From positions 20,508,248-20,572,247 of the forward strand of contig NC_040032.1 in NCBI RefSeq assembly GCF_000972845.2: a stretch of DNA of 64,000 bases, in the 5' to 3' direction. Source of the stretch: Larimichthys crocea. Its lineage: Eukaryota; Chordata; Actinopteri; Sciaenidae. A model generated the notes under the pieces. The model did not search any database. It was not told where the DNA came from and worked only from the letters and a program-made list of their open reading frames with translations. A program made the translations under genes and the position numbers. The first letter of the stretch is position 1. Every line of letters begins with the position of its first letter. Below, in pieces: positions 36,675 to 49,946 of the stretch.

Positions 36675-37395
36675 TGAAGTGCCAAAAACTGCAGTTCTCC
36701 AAATGGCTACTCACTTGAGGCTGACTCCAGAAGTGAGCATGGTTGCTTTGATTGACAGGTTGCTGCCATTGCAGGTGGCTTGATTGAGCAACCAGGCATC
36801 ATTCAGCATCTGGTTATTCTAATAATACATAGTACAACACCATTTCCTATTAACTATTCAGGTTGTTATGGCCTCTGTGGAAAACCCTCTCGAACAGTAT
36901 CAGGGCAAAGTGGTAATGGCAGCTCAAAGTGACCAACTCCAGGTCTTGGTATTCCCCAAAGAAGGCAAAGCGTTGTTGAAAGCGAGTCTGGCATCATGAA
37001 GCCAAGCCAAAGAGTGATTAACTATCCATGAGAGCTGACGTAACTTGTGTGGCTCGTTGGCGTATATCAGATTGGTGGATGTTGCCTATCGTTGTTTTCT
37101 GTTGATTAGAAATGTAATCGTGTTTCCGCATATCTGCAATCTTTTTCTTGGTCTTCTTGATGTATTGTTCTACAAGAATAAACGATCTAGCTTGGCTGCC
37201 CTCTCTCCAGATCGTATCTTGGCTCCTAATTTTCGCCACAACAGTCTCCACCCACGATTGACATCTTATTTTCAGATTAGCATGGAGGCGGGAGAGGCAG
37301 GACGGCCAAGATGGCCGGTTCTTCGGAAACCTGTGGGTGACTTCACGGATACTACGTCCGTAAAAGTCACCCATGTGTTTTATAAAGTCTATGAA
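36675..37395 (+). repeat. Dispersed repeat family A copy split by about 380 bases
   Basis: Left part 36675-36815 (AAACTGCAGTTCTCC, then CAACCAGGCATCATTCAGC). Right part 37195-37395 (GGCAGGACGGCCAAGATGG, GAAACCTGTGGGTGACTTCA, ending AAAGTCTATG). The intervening 36816-37194 is unrelated sequence and looks like an insertion or rearrangement. Confidence 0.6.
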
Positions 37396-38864
37396 ATTTG
37401 GTAAACGTAAGTGTTGAACAAACAGAATTTTTGGCCTAAAGATGGTGGTAAAGTTAAAAGTTAGATCATTCATTGTTCACTGAACCACAAACGCCAACTT
37501 CGTGGTGATGCCTGAGTAAAAACTGAAAGGAGTATCAAAGTCATCAGGATATCTCTCAAGTACATCTTGATCCGCTGTTGGTGCTAGAGGAAAAGTCATG
37601 TGACTCGTCAGAGAATACATCATATGGGGACCATGAATGTTTGTACAAAATTTCACCGACTAACACATCAATTTAGAGTCTTACAAAGCTAAAACTGTCC
37701 TTATAATGATGATGATGATGATGGTCTGAGCAGGCCGAGTCATCCAGTCAGATGTGAGTGACTCAGAGAAACATGAATAAAATAAATTAACAGTACAACA
37801 GCAGCAATGAGCCAAATCTGGTATGGGATTCGACCCAACAAAGAGAGCAAGGAGACAATGAAATGAAAAGAGAGAACATCGGCGTTCTGAGGGGGTTCAG
37901 AGGAACGTCAGAAGTCCAAATCAACGTCTGTCAATGTGTGTGTGCGTTTTTACTACTGTGACAAATGTGTGAGTGTGGGTGACTGCATGACGTCTGATCT
38001 GTAGTGACACAGCACAACACACACTGTACACACACACACACATACTGTACACATGCAGACAATGGAGGTCTTTGTGTTCAGACGTCCACTCAAAATACCC
38101 TGCAACTTTCTTTTTTCCCCCCTCGTATTCAAATGAGCTTTATTCACTGCAAATGCAGGTTGTACAAGTTTTTCAATATTTATGTAATATTTCTGAAAAT
38201 AAGAAAAAGAGAGACTCATTCACAATATAACAGATACTATAGTAAGCAATAAATCAAATCATTTTGTGTCAGGTGACTTATGGTTGTAATTTTCATGAAA
38301 TTTGTGAAATTCATGGACTCAAATTTGGTCACTTAAGTGGACCTTTAGCATAAATACTTGGTTAATGTTGTGAAATAGTTGTAGTTTTGTTAGGTTGTTA
38401 CTATGTAACATTACGTACCTAAAAACTTAAGTAAATGTTGACCTATGGCTTCATTGGATGTAAAATTAGTAAATGTCTTCGATTGCAGGGTGAATCATCA
38501 ACAACTTTTTACCGTTTTTCAGGAAATGACGTACTCTAAAATACCATGAAGAATACCTGTAAATACTTACTAAAAAATTGTCGCTGTTGGGCCGGACACT
38601 GATTTACAGGTGACAGATAATCTGTTTTTATCTTTTTATCTATTTACAATATTTATTTTATGTAACCTGCCTCTGATATCTTCTCACTGCAGTTTGTGTT
38701 TTTGTTTATAAAGGTGGTGTGGGGGTTGTTTTATTGTGTGAAGCTCTTTGTGTTCTGTTAATGTGTAATCTGTTTGTATGAAACATGATAAATAAAGTCT
38801 GACTGATATCGCAATGGGCATGATAAACACTTGAACATCAATTTTGACTTTGTAAAGGCCCAAT

Positions 38865-39060
38865 TGGTCAGATTTAAAGGGGGGTCCAGTTACAGAATAT
38901 GGCAGAAATTATATATAATATTCACAACTATGTTTTTATTAGTGTATAATCACCTGAAAATTAGAATCAGCATGTTTTTGTTACATTAGAATGAGCCTTC
39001 TACATCTTTATGCTGACAAACAGACAAGCTAAACACTGGTTCTAGATAGGGACTTTTGTA
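38865..39060 (+). repeat. Family D repeat, partial copy
   Basis: It contains GGGGTCCAGTTACAGAATAT, TTCACAACTATGTTTTTATT, AGTGTATAATCACCTGAAAA and TTACATTAGAATGAGCC, the reverse of the copy at 21165-21430. Confidence 0.65.
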
Positions 39061-39824
39061 GGCTACCTCAAAATACATTTCCTGAGTAGATGTCATATTC
39101 TTCACACTGCTGTGTTAATGTTACAACACATACTTATCTTTGGCTAATAATAATGAAAAGGGTATTTCAGTATATTTTAATGTCATGACTGTTGAGTTAG
39201 AATGTTAAATGTGTTTCAGGACACTTTGTACAGCTCTTGTCCCGATTGCTGAAGCCTCCTCAGCCCGTCTCTCTCCTCTTCATTTGTCCTTCATAAATGA
39301 AGTGGATGTAATCATGAAATCAGCCAGCAATCACCTTCAACCTCACCTGTTCCCTCTGATTATTTGTCCTCTGAACACAACAGCACGGCGGGCGTTCATC
39401 ACAAGATAAAGCACTGAACACAAGCTCTGGATATGTACCGTTGTGTATGTGTGGGTGAGAACATTTCGTGTGTGGGCGTGTGTCTACAGTACATGCAGTA
39501 TATTCATTTCATTTAAATCTTCTTCTTCATTTTGAGTTGCCGTGGTAACGCAGGGGAAGAAGGAGGCCGGATAGAGAGATGATTAACACATGACACTTGT
39601 TTCTGCACTGATGAAACTTTTTCTTTTTAATTCAGTTTTATTCATCTTTAATCTCTGTGGAATTAAAATTATTTTCATCCACTGAAGCCACAAGACAGAT
39701 GATGTGTTGCTCCTCTCTTAAATTGTGAATATTAGGATTGACCGTTTGTTAAACAATTATCCACTCATAGTTTAGCCTCCGTAACTAAGCTCTAATAAGA
39801 ATGATTGTTGTGTTAATTTTAGTC

Positions 39825-40210
39825 ATGTTCAGTGTTTTATATTTCTAGCACTTCCTGTTTTATTTTGTAGTCAGCTTTTCCCTCTCGTTTCATACCCTGA
39901 CTTCCTCTCTTTGTGGCATTTTCCCGCCTCTGTAATCGTTTGCCCCGCCCCTGATTGGTTTCACCTGTTTTCACTTACCCCATGTATAAATAGTTCTTGT
40001 CGCCCTTTGTCTTTGTCAGTTCATCTTGTTCTGTTCATTGTAGTGTATGTCAAGAGTGACCACCCAGTGTTCAGGTATTCGCATGTTAGGTTTAAGTTTG
40101 AGTTATTATTTTTTTACCTCTTTGAGAGTGACTTTCGTTTGTTTCTTGGTAAATAAATACTTTTGTTTCATTACCTTGTCATCTGAGTTGTGCATTTGAG
40201 ACCAGAAACA
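39825..40210 (+). mobile_element. Probable solo LTR with TATA box and poly(A) signal
   Basis: The stretch has a promoter-like TATAAATA (39985 region), preceded by a GATTGG/CCAAT-type box (39950 region) and followed about 170 bases later by AATAAA. The flanking motifs (CTTCCTGTTTTATTTTGTAG; GAGTTGTGCATTTGAGACC) are those of fish Ty3-type LTRs. No internal retroviral genes flank it. Boundaries are approximate because a clear target duplication was not found. Confidence 0.5.
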
Positions 40211-40984
40211 CATCAGGAGTGTTTAATTGTGTTATCTGCTCTAATGTAAAACTAGTTTACTACAGTGGTAACCTGGCATTACTAGAGGCCAAGAGTTAGC
40301 ATATCATAAGCTAACTACATTATTTTGTAGCATTACAAGCTATATTTAGGACTACAACGTTCACAGTGTAGCTAATCCTGCATGCTGCAATGTCAGAGTT
40401 TTGGCTAACGTTAGCTAACCTGCGCCTGGTGGTTTGTTACACAGAACCACCTAGGAAGTTGTCATTGGAAACTGTTTGGGGAAAGGCCAGGCAGGTGATT
40501 TAGTAAACAGTCTTTCTATCACAGTCGAGCTCAATGAGCAAACTTCAATCAGATCAGTGAGCCATATAACTTGGCTCAAGCAGGACCCAAATGTAGACAC
40601 AGTGGCTGAACTATAGCAGATAAATGGTCTACAAAAAAAATGACTAACGTTGTCAAACTCTTTGGAAACAAACACACTGTTGTTTCGGTTAATTAATTAG
40701 CTGAAATGAAGGACTCATTGTTCAAATATTATTAATAAATCTGCCAGTCACCATTGTAATCTGTTCATGTATTGTGCGAGGGGGTCTAAAAGTAATTTTA
40801 TACATTTGAAAAGCAGTAAATGTGACAATATTATAGTTTTAATATTGAGTTTACAATTGAATATGGATTGTTTTGAACTATATGTTCTTAATGGTTGTTG
40901 GACTCCCCTTGTTTTCATGGAGTCGGGGTGAAGAGTGACCTTTGGCTCACACTAGAGTGTGAAGCAGTCAGGATGAGGCCATGG

Positions 40985-41330
40985 TTCTCTGGTGGAAAAT
41001 GGTGGATTGGTGCAGTAATGCGGACGTTGTACCACACTATTGTGGGGAAGGTGAGGTGAGATGGAAAGCACAGCTCTCCATTTTCCAGTTTTCCAACTCT
41101 CACATTTGGTCATTAGCTTTGGGTAGTGACCAAAAGAATGAGATTGGATACAAGCAATATGAGTTTCCTTCCTAGGGGTGAAGAACATGGACATCCGGAG
41201 GGAGCTCAGAGTAGAGCTGCTGCTCCTCCGCGTGGAAAGGAGGCAGCCAAGGTGGTTCGGGCATCTGATTAGGATGCCTCCTCAACACCTTCTTTGGGAG
41301 GTTCTGGGCACGTCCAACTGGTAGAAGGCC
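40985..41330 (+). mobile_element. LINE C-terminal coding remnant
   Basis: The segment AAGGAGGCAGCCAAGGTGG, TTCGGGCATCTGATTAGGAT, then GCCTCCTCAACACC and TCTGGGCACGTCCAACTGG encodes a recognisable RWFGHLIRMPP-like stretch of fish non-LTR retrotransposons. Upstream it has TCATTAGCTTTGGGTAGTGA. It belongs to the same family as 10880-11035. Confidence 0.6.
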
Positions 41331-42009
41331 CTGCATTTACACAGCTTTTTTTAGTGTTTCCGTGTTAACCAAGGCATTTTTGTTGTTTAGAAAATATAAG
41401 AAAAGGGGTGAAGACGGAAAATTAGTAGTTCGGAGAGAAAACAACAGACTGTTTGTTTGATGGGTGGATCAAGAAGAGTCTACAGGAGGCTGAGAAAATA
41501 GAAAACAGATTGATAACGGATCAGGGAGCAGAACAAAGAAAGGGATTAAATACAAGAAAATCTTGTCTATGGAAGCAATAAGATGAACTTCACTTCAGTC
41601 TGAAATCACACTGAAAAAAAAAGACACCATTCCTCCTTCTTTCAAACTTTAATTCACACTTTATCGTGAGTCACTGTCAATGCAGAGAGAGTCGCAGTCT
41701 TGCTAGTTCTCTATCCCATCAGCTAATTACAGTTAATTTCATTCACCTGCTGTGAGACTGTCCCTGATCAGGAGGTGAAATAAAACCCAGCAGGACTTGT
41801 TCCAACTCGAAATCCAACTGCTGCTGCTCTCATTATTTCCAGCACAAGATGTTCATATTCAAACCAGTTGTGTTGTTTGGCAGAGAGTGCCGTGCAGACG
41901 TAACAGAAGCTAAATCACATGTATGAATCGTGAGGTGGCTGCTGATTGATGATGCCTTTCCATATTGATTTCTGACACCTGGCTCTCTTTTGATCAAGAG
42001 TCTCAGCCC

Positions 42010-42557
42010 TAAAATACACTGCATGCGGAACGGCTGCAGAACGGCTCCGCTCTGGATGCGATGCGCGTTTGTGAACGCATGAGATCTCGCGAATTCACAC
42101 ATAATCGCGCGATATTGCCGGCTGTAGTCTCTTTGACTCCTGCAATGGCATTCCACGCCGCATCTTTTTTTTTGGTGTCCTTGATGTGAGGTGTCATAAA
42201 TGATTACACCTGAAAACCTCTCACCTGTTGACTTCAGGTCGGCCCCGCCCATTATGACAAGTTCTTGTAATGAAACTCAATCTACGGAGAACACGAAGTA
42301 TTTTATTTTGAAAATAAACCAGGGTTTTATTTTGTATTTTGTAGCCAATTTCCTTCCCCGCACAATCTGCTCTGTGCTGAATTTATGCGCCGTGCTCCGG
42401 CGTCTGGGAAAAATAGAAGCTCTGCGTATGGGTTGCAGAGGACTGTCAGTCGTTCCGGAGCCGTGACGCAGAGGGACCGGAGACTGTGTGAGCTGACACA
42501 TTGAAACGTATCGGCTCTGTCGCTGTGGCGGAGCCGTTCCACATGCAGTGTATTTTA
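42010..42557. mobile_element. 548-bp MITE with 26-bp terminal inverted repeats
   Basis: The terminal inverted repeats at 42010-42035 and 42532-42557 match at 25 of 26 positions. Both start TAAAATACACTGCATG and contain GGAACGGCT. The interior has no transposase. The GC-rich, CpG-rich ends with a GCGGAACGGCT module are shared with the elements at 49380 and 52960. It is a non-autonomous DNA transposon; an exact target duplication was not visible. Confidence 0.75.
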
Positions 42558-43859
42558 AGCTTTAGAGTATGAAATCAGTGCTAACCAGTGATGTAGTGAG
42601 TGATGTAGCTTTGGTCTAAAGTAATTTCTTAATTTGGGAAATGAGCCCGTTTCTTAATATTTAGGAGAATTCCAGGTTTCCTCACAAGTCTTCAAAGTTA
42701 AATGACAAAATACAATGATGGGAGGACAACAGGAATTTTTGTCCATGCCCTTCAACTCAAGACAAATCTGACGCATCTATGGTAAAACAACCTGGTTACA
42801 GACATAAAGTTCATGGTTTTAAGAATGGGAAATGAACAGCATGTTAAAGTCAATTGTTTTTCTTGGGTTTGTCATAGTTGCCAGTTTTGACAATAATAAA
42901 TCAACATTTTATCTGTTTTGAAGGGACCTCAGCTAATGTGCACATTCAATAATTTTCCCACCACCACTTTTTTGGCACTTCCGCTTGATTGCATAACGGC
43001 TGATGGTCCAGCATATTCCCAAAAGTGATGGTTGATAATCTTCTTTCCAAGGCCAAATGTCCATGTCCATTACAACCTGTAAAACTGACTTACTTATGGT
43101 CATATTAAAGCTATAATCTACAATCTATTTTGGGTGACATCACCAAAAGAAAATGATCATGCCAATGAAATATTGAAGATATAAAGAAACTGGAACCAGC
43201 AGATCCTCCCATTTCAATAAGCAGTGATGCCACAGCATAGAGGTTATATAAAATAAACAAACATTAGAGAATAGTGACAATACTGTTGAAAATGTGAATC
43301 CAAAGCAACCAGCAGCATATTCAACTTTTCAGAGAAGCAAAAAGAACACGATATATTTGGTAAGAGGAACAGATATTTCAAGGCTCCTATAAATTTTTTT
43401 TTTATCCTGGTTCAGTGTGAATGTGTTTGTACCACTGACAACTAAAATTGAAGGCTATCCGAAAGTATCCAACAGTAAGAGGACACAGGATGGAGCCATA
43501 AAACAAAAAAAAAACAAAAAAAACATTTCAAGCTGTCTCAGCTCACAGGCTTGATCTGTTGGTTAGTAGGCTGGTCACAAACATTCATTCCCTAGGAGGC
43601 AGAAATGCACGAAGGTGTGGATGCATGCACACATAGTCAGGAATTTGCACTTGTTTCTGCATACATAGTCAGTACTCATGCTAAATACATAGTTAACGCT
43701 GCACTTAGAAATATTTTTATCCTCACAATTGTTCAAGTGATGCTCATAGTGACGTCTCACAGTATTTTCTGACCACAGATTCCCCTCAGTTCTATACACT
43801 TTTTTTTTTTTAGCATCTTTTAGCTCATTGTTTTGGTTTTATGGCTTCCAACTTCACTG

Positions 43860-44345
43860 TTTTGCTTCACTCTCACCCAGGTGTAGACCCACCACATCGT
43901 CACCCATTGTTATGTGGATAACTAACATGAGTCTGGCATTATGGTCATTGGCATCTTGGCTTTTCAGAGCCAGCTTTTGGGTCACGTACTGCAAGTTGGT
44001 TTTGACTTTTGCCTTGAAAAAAAACGGGGACCTCCCTGCTCACAAACTTAGTCTTATATTACAGCTAATCAGTAAAATATGTGTAAGGAAAAAACTGGTC
44101 AATTATGTAACACAATGTCGCCACGACCAGAAACATACCCTGCTTTATCATCTATTTTACTCTATAAGGCACCATCCTTTACAAAATGAACATCATGCTG
44201 TACAAAAGAAGACTTGAAATCTTGAAATTTTGACAGTCAATACAATCAGACCTCGTTGTTTTAGCCAGTGGAGCTGCCACCTGTAGGCCATTAGAAATAA
44301 TGCAGCTTTAGCATTACAGTAGCTTCACTTTTCAGACTTGAAAGC
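43860..44345 (+). repeat. Dispersed repeat family B
   Basis: Blocks ACATACCCTGCTTTATCATC, TTTACAAAATGAACATCATG, GCCAGTGGAGCTGCCACCTG and GTAGCTTCACTTTTCAGACT follow the order of a common fish repeat. A shorter related piece (ACATACCCTGCTC-like, TTTACTAAATGAACATTATG) lies at about 2990-3080. The 129-codon frame across it is not a gene. Confidence 0.55.
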
Positions 44346-44479
44346 TCAGTGTACTCATTATATACTGTCATAGCTCTCCTCACCACCAGAAAGCAGACAG
44401 AAAATAAAGTTGATAAACCAATTGTCATGGTAATGACTGCAGCCTTTCCTCTGCTTCCCTTGTGTGTTTTGTCTTTCAT

Positions 44480-44945
44480 CTTCACCCCCCCCCAACCCCC
44501 ACCTCCGGGCTGCCGATCTGCTCATCAAGCACACCTGATCCTCATCAACATCATCATGCTGCAGTATATCTACACCAGTTAATTACCCACTCACAGATTA
44601 TTCAGGCAGTCTGCATGGTAGTTTGTTGTCAGGGTGCATCACTATTTAGCAGTCCATATTTATTTGCATCCCCGTGGGTCTGCCTAGCCCTGTTCTCCAG
44701 GACCAAGTCCTGCCCGTTTGCTCTCTGCCAGCTACATAAAGCCACATCACATTCACTCATTCATCGAGCCAGCTTCAGTCACCCTCAGCCACTGCTCTCC
44801 ATCCTTTGTCTTCCCCAGCGACATCTCAGCTCACTCCATCTCCATTTCCCTGCTTCCCTTCTCAATAAAAAACGCTTATAGCTCCACACTCCTGTGTTTG
44901 CTTCAGGGTCCAATATCTGCTAAACATAACATAATAAATATTGGA
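44480..44945 (+). mobile_element. Probable solo LTR
   Basis: The order ATCAAGCACACCTGATCCTC, TTGCATCCCCGTGGGTCTGC, CAGCGACATCTCAGCTCAC, then CAATAAAAAACGCTTATAG and CTCCTGTGTTTGCTTCAGGG is that of a fish LTR (U3 to R with poly(A) signal to U5). It ends near GCTAAACATAACA. No coding region remains. Confidence 0.5.
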
Positions 44946-45449
44946 CTGACTTGACGGGTGGCGACAAACATGACTCCAGCTGAACGCTAGTGTTGCTCTG
45001 TGTATGGATGTGTAAATATATACTTTAAACGCTAATAACAGTAGGTAAACAGTAGGTTATTTTTCCTTCAGGATGAATTGTAATAACTGAACCCTTAACA
45101 TTTCATCTAGCACCATCATCAGGTCAATTTTAATTTGTCCAATACTTTGTTTTATGACCACATAGCTGCAAAACTACTACTAATAATACTCATCCTCAGT
45201 TGTACTTTGTTTGGTGCTAATTAGAAAATGTTAGCATGCTAACAAGGCAAACAAAAATGGGTGAATATGGTAAATATTATACCTCAGTAAGTTGCCATTG
45301 TGAGTGTTAACTTGCTGTCATTAGCATTTCACACAAAGCACCACTGTTCCTAAGTTCAGACTCACAGAGCCAAATGTCCTGTTAATCTTTTATTTATGTT
45401 GTGAATGCAATGAAATACACAAAGTCACTTAGCCGTTGTGATAACCATA

Positions 45450-45900
45450 ATAAATGGTTAAAGCTGTGAAACAGTCGTTTCTTAGGTTTAGGCACCAGAA
45501 CTACTTGGTTATGTTGACTAAACAAAACTACTTGATTTGGCCCAGGAAAACATGTTACATGAATTACGAAACTGAAAAATTATCACGGTATGAACTTTTG
45601 GTTTCACGCGGGACACAAACAATGGTCTTTTGGGTGAAAGTCCTGCATCTGCAGTTTGGTTAGGGTTCGAAAATAAAACTACTTGATTAGGTTTAGAAAA
45701 TCATCATGTTAGGTTACATACGTGACTCAAAAAGAGTCAGTTAATTTTTGGTTTCACACGAGGTACCATGAATGGTACATTTGCAGAATGCAAACAAAGC
45801 TACCTGATCCTGTTTAGTTAACCGTAGACTTTTGGTTTCATACTGGACACAGAACAACAGTCTCGTGGGTGAAAATCATCTTTTTGTTTGACCCATCCAT
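45450..45900 (+). repeat. Degenerate internally repeated (satellite-like) segment
   Basis: TTTTGGTTTCA recurs at about 45597, 45748 and 45832, each followed by a GGACACA/GGTACCA-type block. AACTACTTG recurs at about 45500 and 45528, with a third AAACTACTTGATTAGG near 45680. The units have diverged, so the period is irregular. No coding meaning. Confidence 0.45.
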
Positions 45901-46529
45901 CCACACAACCTCATCCCAATACGGACTTTAACGCTCTTTAGATTACCTCATGACATTTGTGCGTGAAGTGACTCGCCATCTCGTCAGTATAACTGAGTAG
46001 ACACAGGAGAGGAAAAAGTGAGGTTCAACATTGACGTGTCATTCATGCGACATTTGGTGATATCAGGCTGTGAAAACATAACCATAACCATAACCAATCT
46101 GGGGGTGGGGGGATCTGAATGTCATTTAAGTGGAAAAAACAAATCACACTTTGAATTAAGTGGTCTAAAAATGAATGAATGAAAGCAGTCCATTTTATTA
46201 ATAGTGGCTGTTACCCCGTGTAAGGCTCTTGGGTTTAATAAATGGTCTATTAACAAGAGTAAAAAGAGAGTTAAACAAAGCTGGACACACTCAGAGCTGA
46301 ACTACCCGAATCCTTGAACCACATCGAGAACACATACAAGGAGACATGAAAGAAAACATTTGACACAAGGTCAACACAATATTACACAGTATTCTCATCC
46401 ATTGATTTAGATCATTTGAACCTTTTTTTAATTCAGAGCGATTCTGCTTGTCAGTACTGGATGTACCACAATCAACAGACTGTTTTTGTGCTTTGGGAAT
46501 GTTGCAAATTGAGTTTGTTTATATCAGTG

Positions 46530-46752
46530 TAGGGCTGTCACAATATGCCGGTGTTAATCTCATATGTCTTAAGATCACTGTAGGGTTAGTGTTAATTCTT
46601 ATATTAATATGGGGACACTGACTTAATCTCCTCGAGATAAAGTGCAGGAAACTTATTGATAGATCCTCCAATATATTTTTTCTTTCTTCTTACATTAATT
46701 CTTTTTGCTACGATAATCCGGTCGTGTAAATTTGATATCGTGACACCACTAG
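46530..46752. repeat. Short MITE-like element with imperfect inverted ends
   Basis: TAGGGCTGTCACAATAT at the left is mirrored by GATATCGTGACACCACTAG at the right with a few mismatches. The interior of about 190 AT-rich bases has no open frame. The ends resemble hAT-type short elements, but a clear 8-base duplication was not seen. Confidence 0.4.
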
Positions 46753-46759
46753 ATCGGTC

Positions 46760-48840
46760 AAAGACAATTTTTACTGATGAAGTTTAAGGTGATATTTCAC
46801 TTTGTGTTCATACGCAGATACATCTGTAGAAAACTTCCACCACTGTTTCCATTCAAAAATCAAATGGTCCCATCAATAAAGACTGGAAGTCTCTCAATGA
46901 ACTGATCACTAAAATGCCATTAAACTAAAAAAATAAAACTACTTTTTCGTTTTTAGATCTTAATGTTTTGAAATGTGTAGCATCTACATTGCATCACTCA
47001 GAAAGAAAGCTATCAGGCAGTGAAGCAATATTTATGTAACATGCATACATGTTTGTACATCTATTTATGTAGACCTTCACTGATATTAACACGTTATCCA
47101 CGAAGAGTCCATATTTACACCATTTTATTCGATTTATTACCTTTATACAGATTTGGGTGATATAGGAATGTCATACGTAAACCGTACAGTACAGTGGAGC
47201 TTTCCAAAAAACAGACTGACTCAAACTCAAACGCTTCTCTTTGAGTCTGACTAAAAAGTAAACAGAAAGTAATCCCCTTCCTGTTCTGTTGAAAATCAGA
47301 CAAGATACTAGCTGTACTTCTATGTTGATTTATCAGCTGTATTTATGCTCATGTTTTTTTTTCTGAGGGAAACTATCACAAGATATTTTTCATACAAAAC
47401 ATCTTTTTAAATGATGCAATGGTTCCATGTGAAAATCTCCTCATCAAGTCCTTTTTAAGTTTGTAACTGAACCCTACAGTCACCCTTAAGCTAGTTTAGC
47501 CTGTATTCCATCTAGACCACACGGACATGGCTTTACCATGAGTAATTATGCTACATAGTTAAATTATTTGGCTGCTTTTATGTTTTTTAAGCTTGCACAG
47601 GGTGCTTTTATTTTGAAAATCAAGCAGCTGGGACGTTCATGAAACACCCCTGGAACATGTCACAGGTGTGCTAGGTGGAATTCAGCAGTTAAGGTGTAAA
47701 TATGGTTTCCGGTTGACTAAAGATGTCTCCTGTGGTTTTGCCTTATTATAGCTTAAGAACTGAGACAGTAAATGTACTAAAAGCCTCACACTAATTTGTA
47801 ATTATTGTGTTTATTTTCCTGCTAAAAACAAACACACAGAGGTGTTTATGTCTTTTACCACAATCCACAATCTTTTCATATAGCCTCTGAGGTTGGGCTT
47901 AAAATTAACATAACCGCACACCTGACTCATCACTACAACTATATCTGAATTTCACTTTTCTTTAATGAATATTCTGTTTTTTATGATGCTGTTAGATTGC
48001 CTCATTAATACAAGTGTGTACCTCGTTTGTGTGCAACATGTCAGATCAAACAGTTTAGTGACCACAGAGAAAATGTTGTTTTTGAAGACTAAAGGTCGAC
48101 TAATATGGAGTGAATATTTCATTAGATAAAAAGATGTTGTGAACTTTGAAAATGGCTACATTGATCTTTTTTCAACACATTTTGACCATTGGAGTTTTAA
48201 ACACTATGGAGTTCTTGGAAATGTTTGATCACATCTTCCATCAGCTGTGCTGGTGAGTCAAATACAACACTAGCACTAGCTTAAAAATAAATGTGACAGA
48301 CTTAGTAACTAAACCATGATGTCTGGAAAACCTTTGATGTTAGTTGTCTGGTACTATCATCATCTCTGTTGCAGGTTGTTTCAAAGGCTCCATGGAAACA
48401 GAGATGAAACCCAAAATATGAATGCATTTTGATTGTTTTATTTAAGTGAATTGTTTTATAATCTAAATATTGCACTCTGTTGTGCCAATAATGACGGTGA
48501 AGCACACCCTCGAGTGCAAATATTGTTTGAGATGATTTTTTATTTTTTTGTGATGCTGCTGGAGGCTCGCGCTCCTTTCCATGATCAACGTTGTTTCCCA
48601 AATCTCTACAATGGAGGCACTCCAACGTGATTTCATATTGGTCTGCTGTTGTGCCCATTGATGTCTGTTGGTGGCAAACAGCCGATCAGAGCTTTTGTAG
48701 GTGGGATTAAGAACGTAGTTCTCACAAAGATCAAAGTACAAAACCACAGAGAGTTAAGAAGTTGGTTTATGGTACAAAACAGAAGCTTTCCCCTCTGTTC
48801 TCACAGCGTTTACAAGGTGGGGCTCAGACAAACATGATGC
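46760..48840. other. Intergenic stretch, nothing recognised
   Basis: AT-rich. The open frames near 48300-48750 on both strands have no recognisable protein content or splice context. Confidence 0.4.
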
Positions 48841-48843
48841 TGC

Positions 48844-48845
<2 letters not shown>

Positions 48846-48890
<45 letters not shown>
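48846..48890. repeat. (CA)n microsatellite
   Basis: Perfect CA repeat of about 45 bases. Confidence 0.95.
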
Positions 48891-48892
<2 letters not shown>

Positions 48893-49379
48893 GCTTTCAG
48901 CAGTTGAAATTAATTTGAAATCTATAAAACATTATTGCTAAACTAACAAAAAAAGAGAAACAATTAAATAAAACATTTGTTAACATCATAAAGGAAAGTA
49001 ACCAAAAACACACTGAAGATACACCAACACAACTTTTTCTCTTGGTTTCACTGATATTCAAGTTATCAGGTGACACTGAAGCAGAGCTGGACGAATCAGT
49101 TTGGATCTTTTCTCACCAAAAAAACAAACAAACAAACAAACAAAATAATAATAAAAAAAAAAACATTTAAGTGAACATGGAAACAAAATGTCTGTTACAG
49201 GGATTCAAGATCATTTTGGAAACAAAAAAAATTGCTTCAATCAAGATTTTAGTACATTTGTTTCTATTCTAATTCTCCTTTAAAGGATAATTCTGATATT
49301 GTTTTAATAATTTTTAGCAGTGATAATAACGTTATGTTTACCAAATTAATAGCTGTGATCTGAGAACACGGTGACGTTA

Positions 49380-49946
49380 AAGCCTTATTCACACCGGGGA
49401 CGTAAGTGCCGCGGAACGGCTGTGCTGCTGTGACCGGAGCTGATCGCTGCCAGTCTAATCAATGAAACATTCACACCGGGCGCGTCGCGGAACGTCTCAG
49501 CAGCGACTCTCAACAGAGCAGATTGAATCAACGTGATACACTTTTGCCCCCTTTCAAAATAAAACACAATACGCAGTTCATGTAGCCTATCACAACTTCA
49601 CATCGATGTTACGTCATGGCCGGTAGCACCAGGTCAGCAGTCAGTGGTTCCACTTTAACAATTAGTCTCTCATCGTTCATGTTAAGAACCTTTGATCAAC
49701 ACACAATAATTTATGACAAGAAAACAGATCCTTTTTATAATCTCTTTCACGTCGGAGAAGCAAAGTAAGCTGTTTGTTGTTGTTTCCTTTATACACAATT
49801 TATCACGGGTTCAGGATTCTTGCGTGAATACGGCTGGCTTGCTACGCTGTCGTCACGCGCCCGGTGTGAATTGACGCCAGGCAGAGGACGGAGCAAAACC
49901 GTGGCGCAGCCGCGGCGCTTACGTCCCGTGTGCGAGTCCCCAGTGA
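49380..49946. mobile_element. Non-autonomous inverted-repeat DNA transposon, copy 1
   Basis: The left end has GGGGACGTAAGTGCCGCGG. The right end read in reverse has GGGACGTAAGCGCCGCGG, each with adjoining GGAACGGCTG- and CACACCGGGCGCG-type subterminal blocks. The interior is about 350 bases without coding capacity. Copy 2 at 52960 shares both ends and the AAGCTGTTTGTTGTTG segment near the right end. Confidence 0.7.

Noticed and set aside
43828..44217. 129-codon plus-strand frame as a gene
   Set aside because: It runs through dispersed repeat family B and has no protein similarity.
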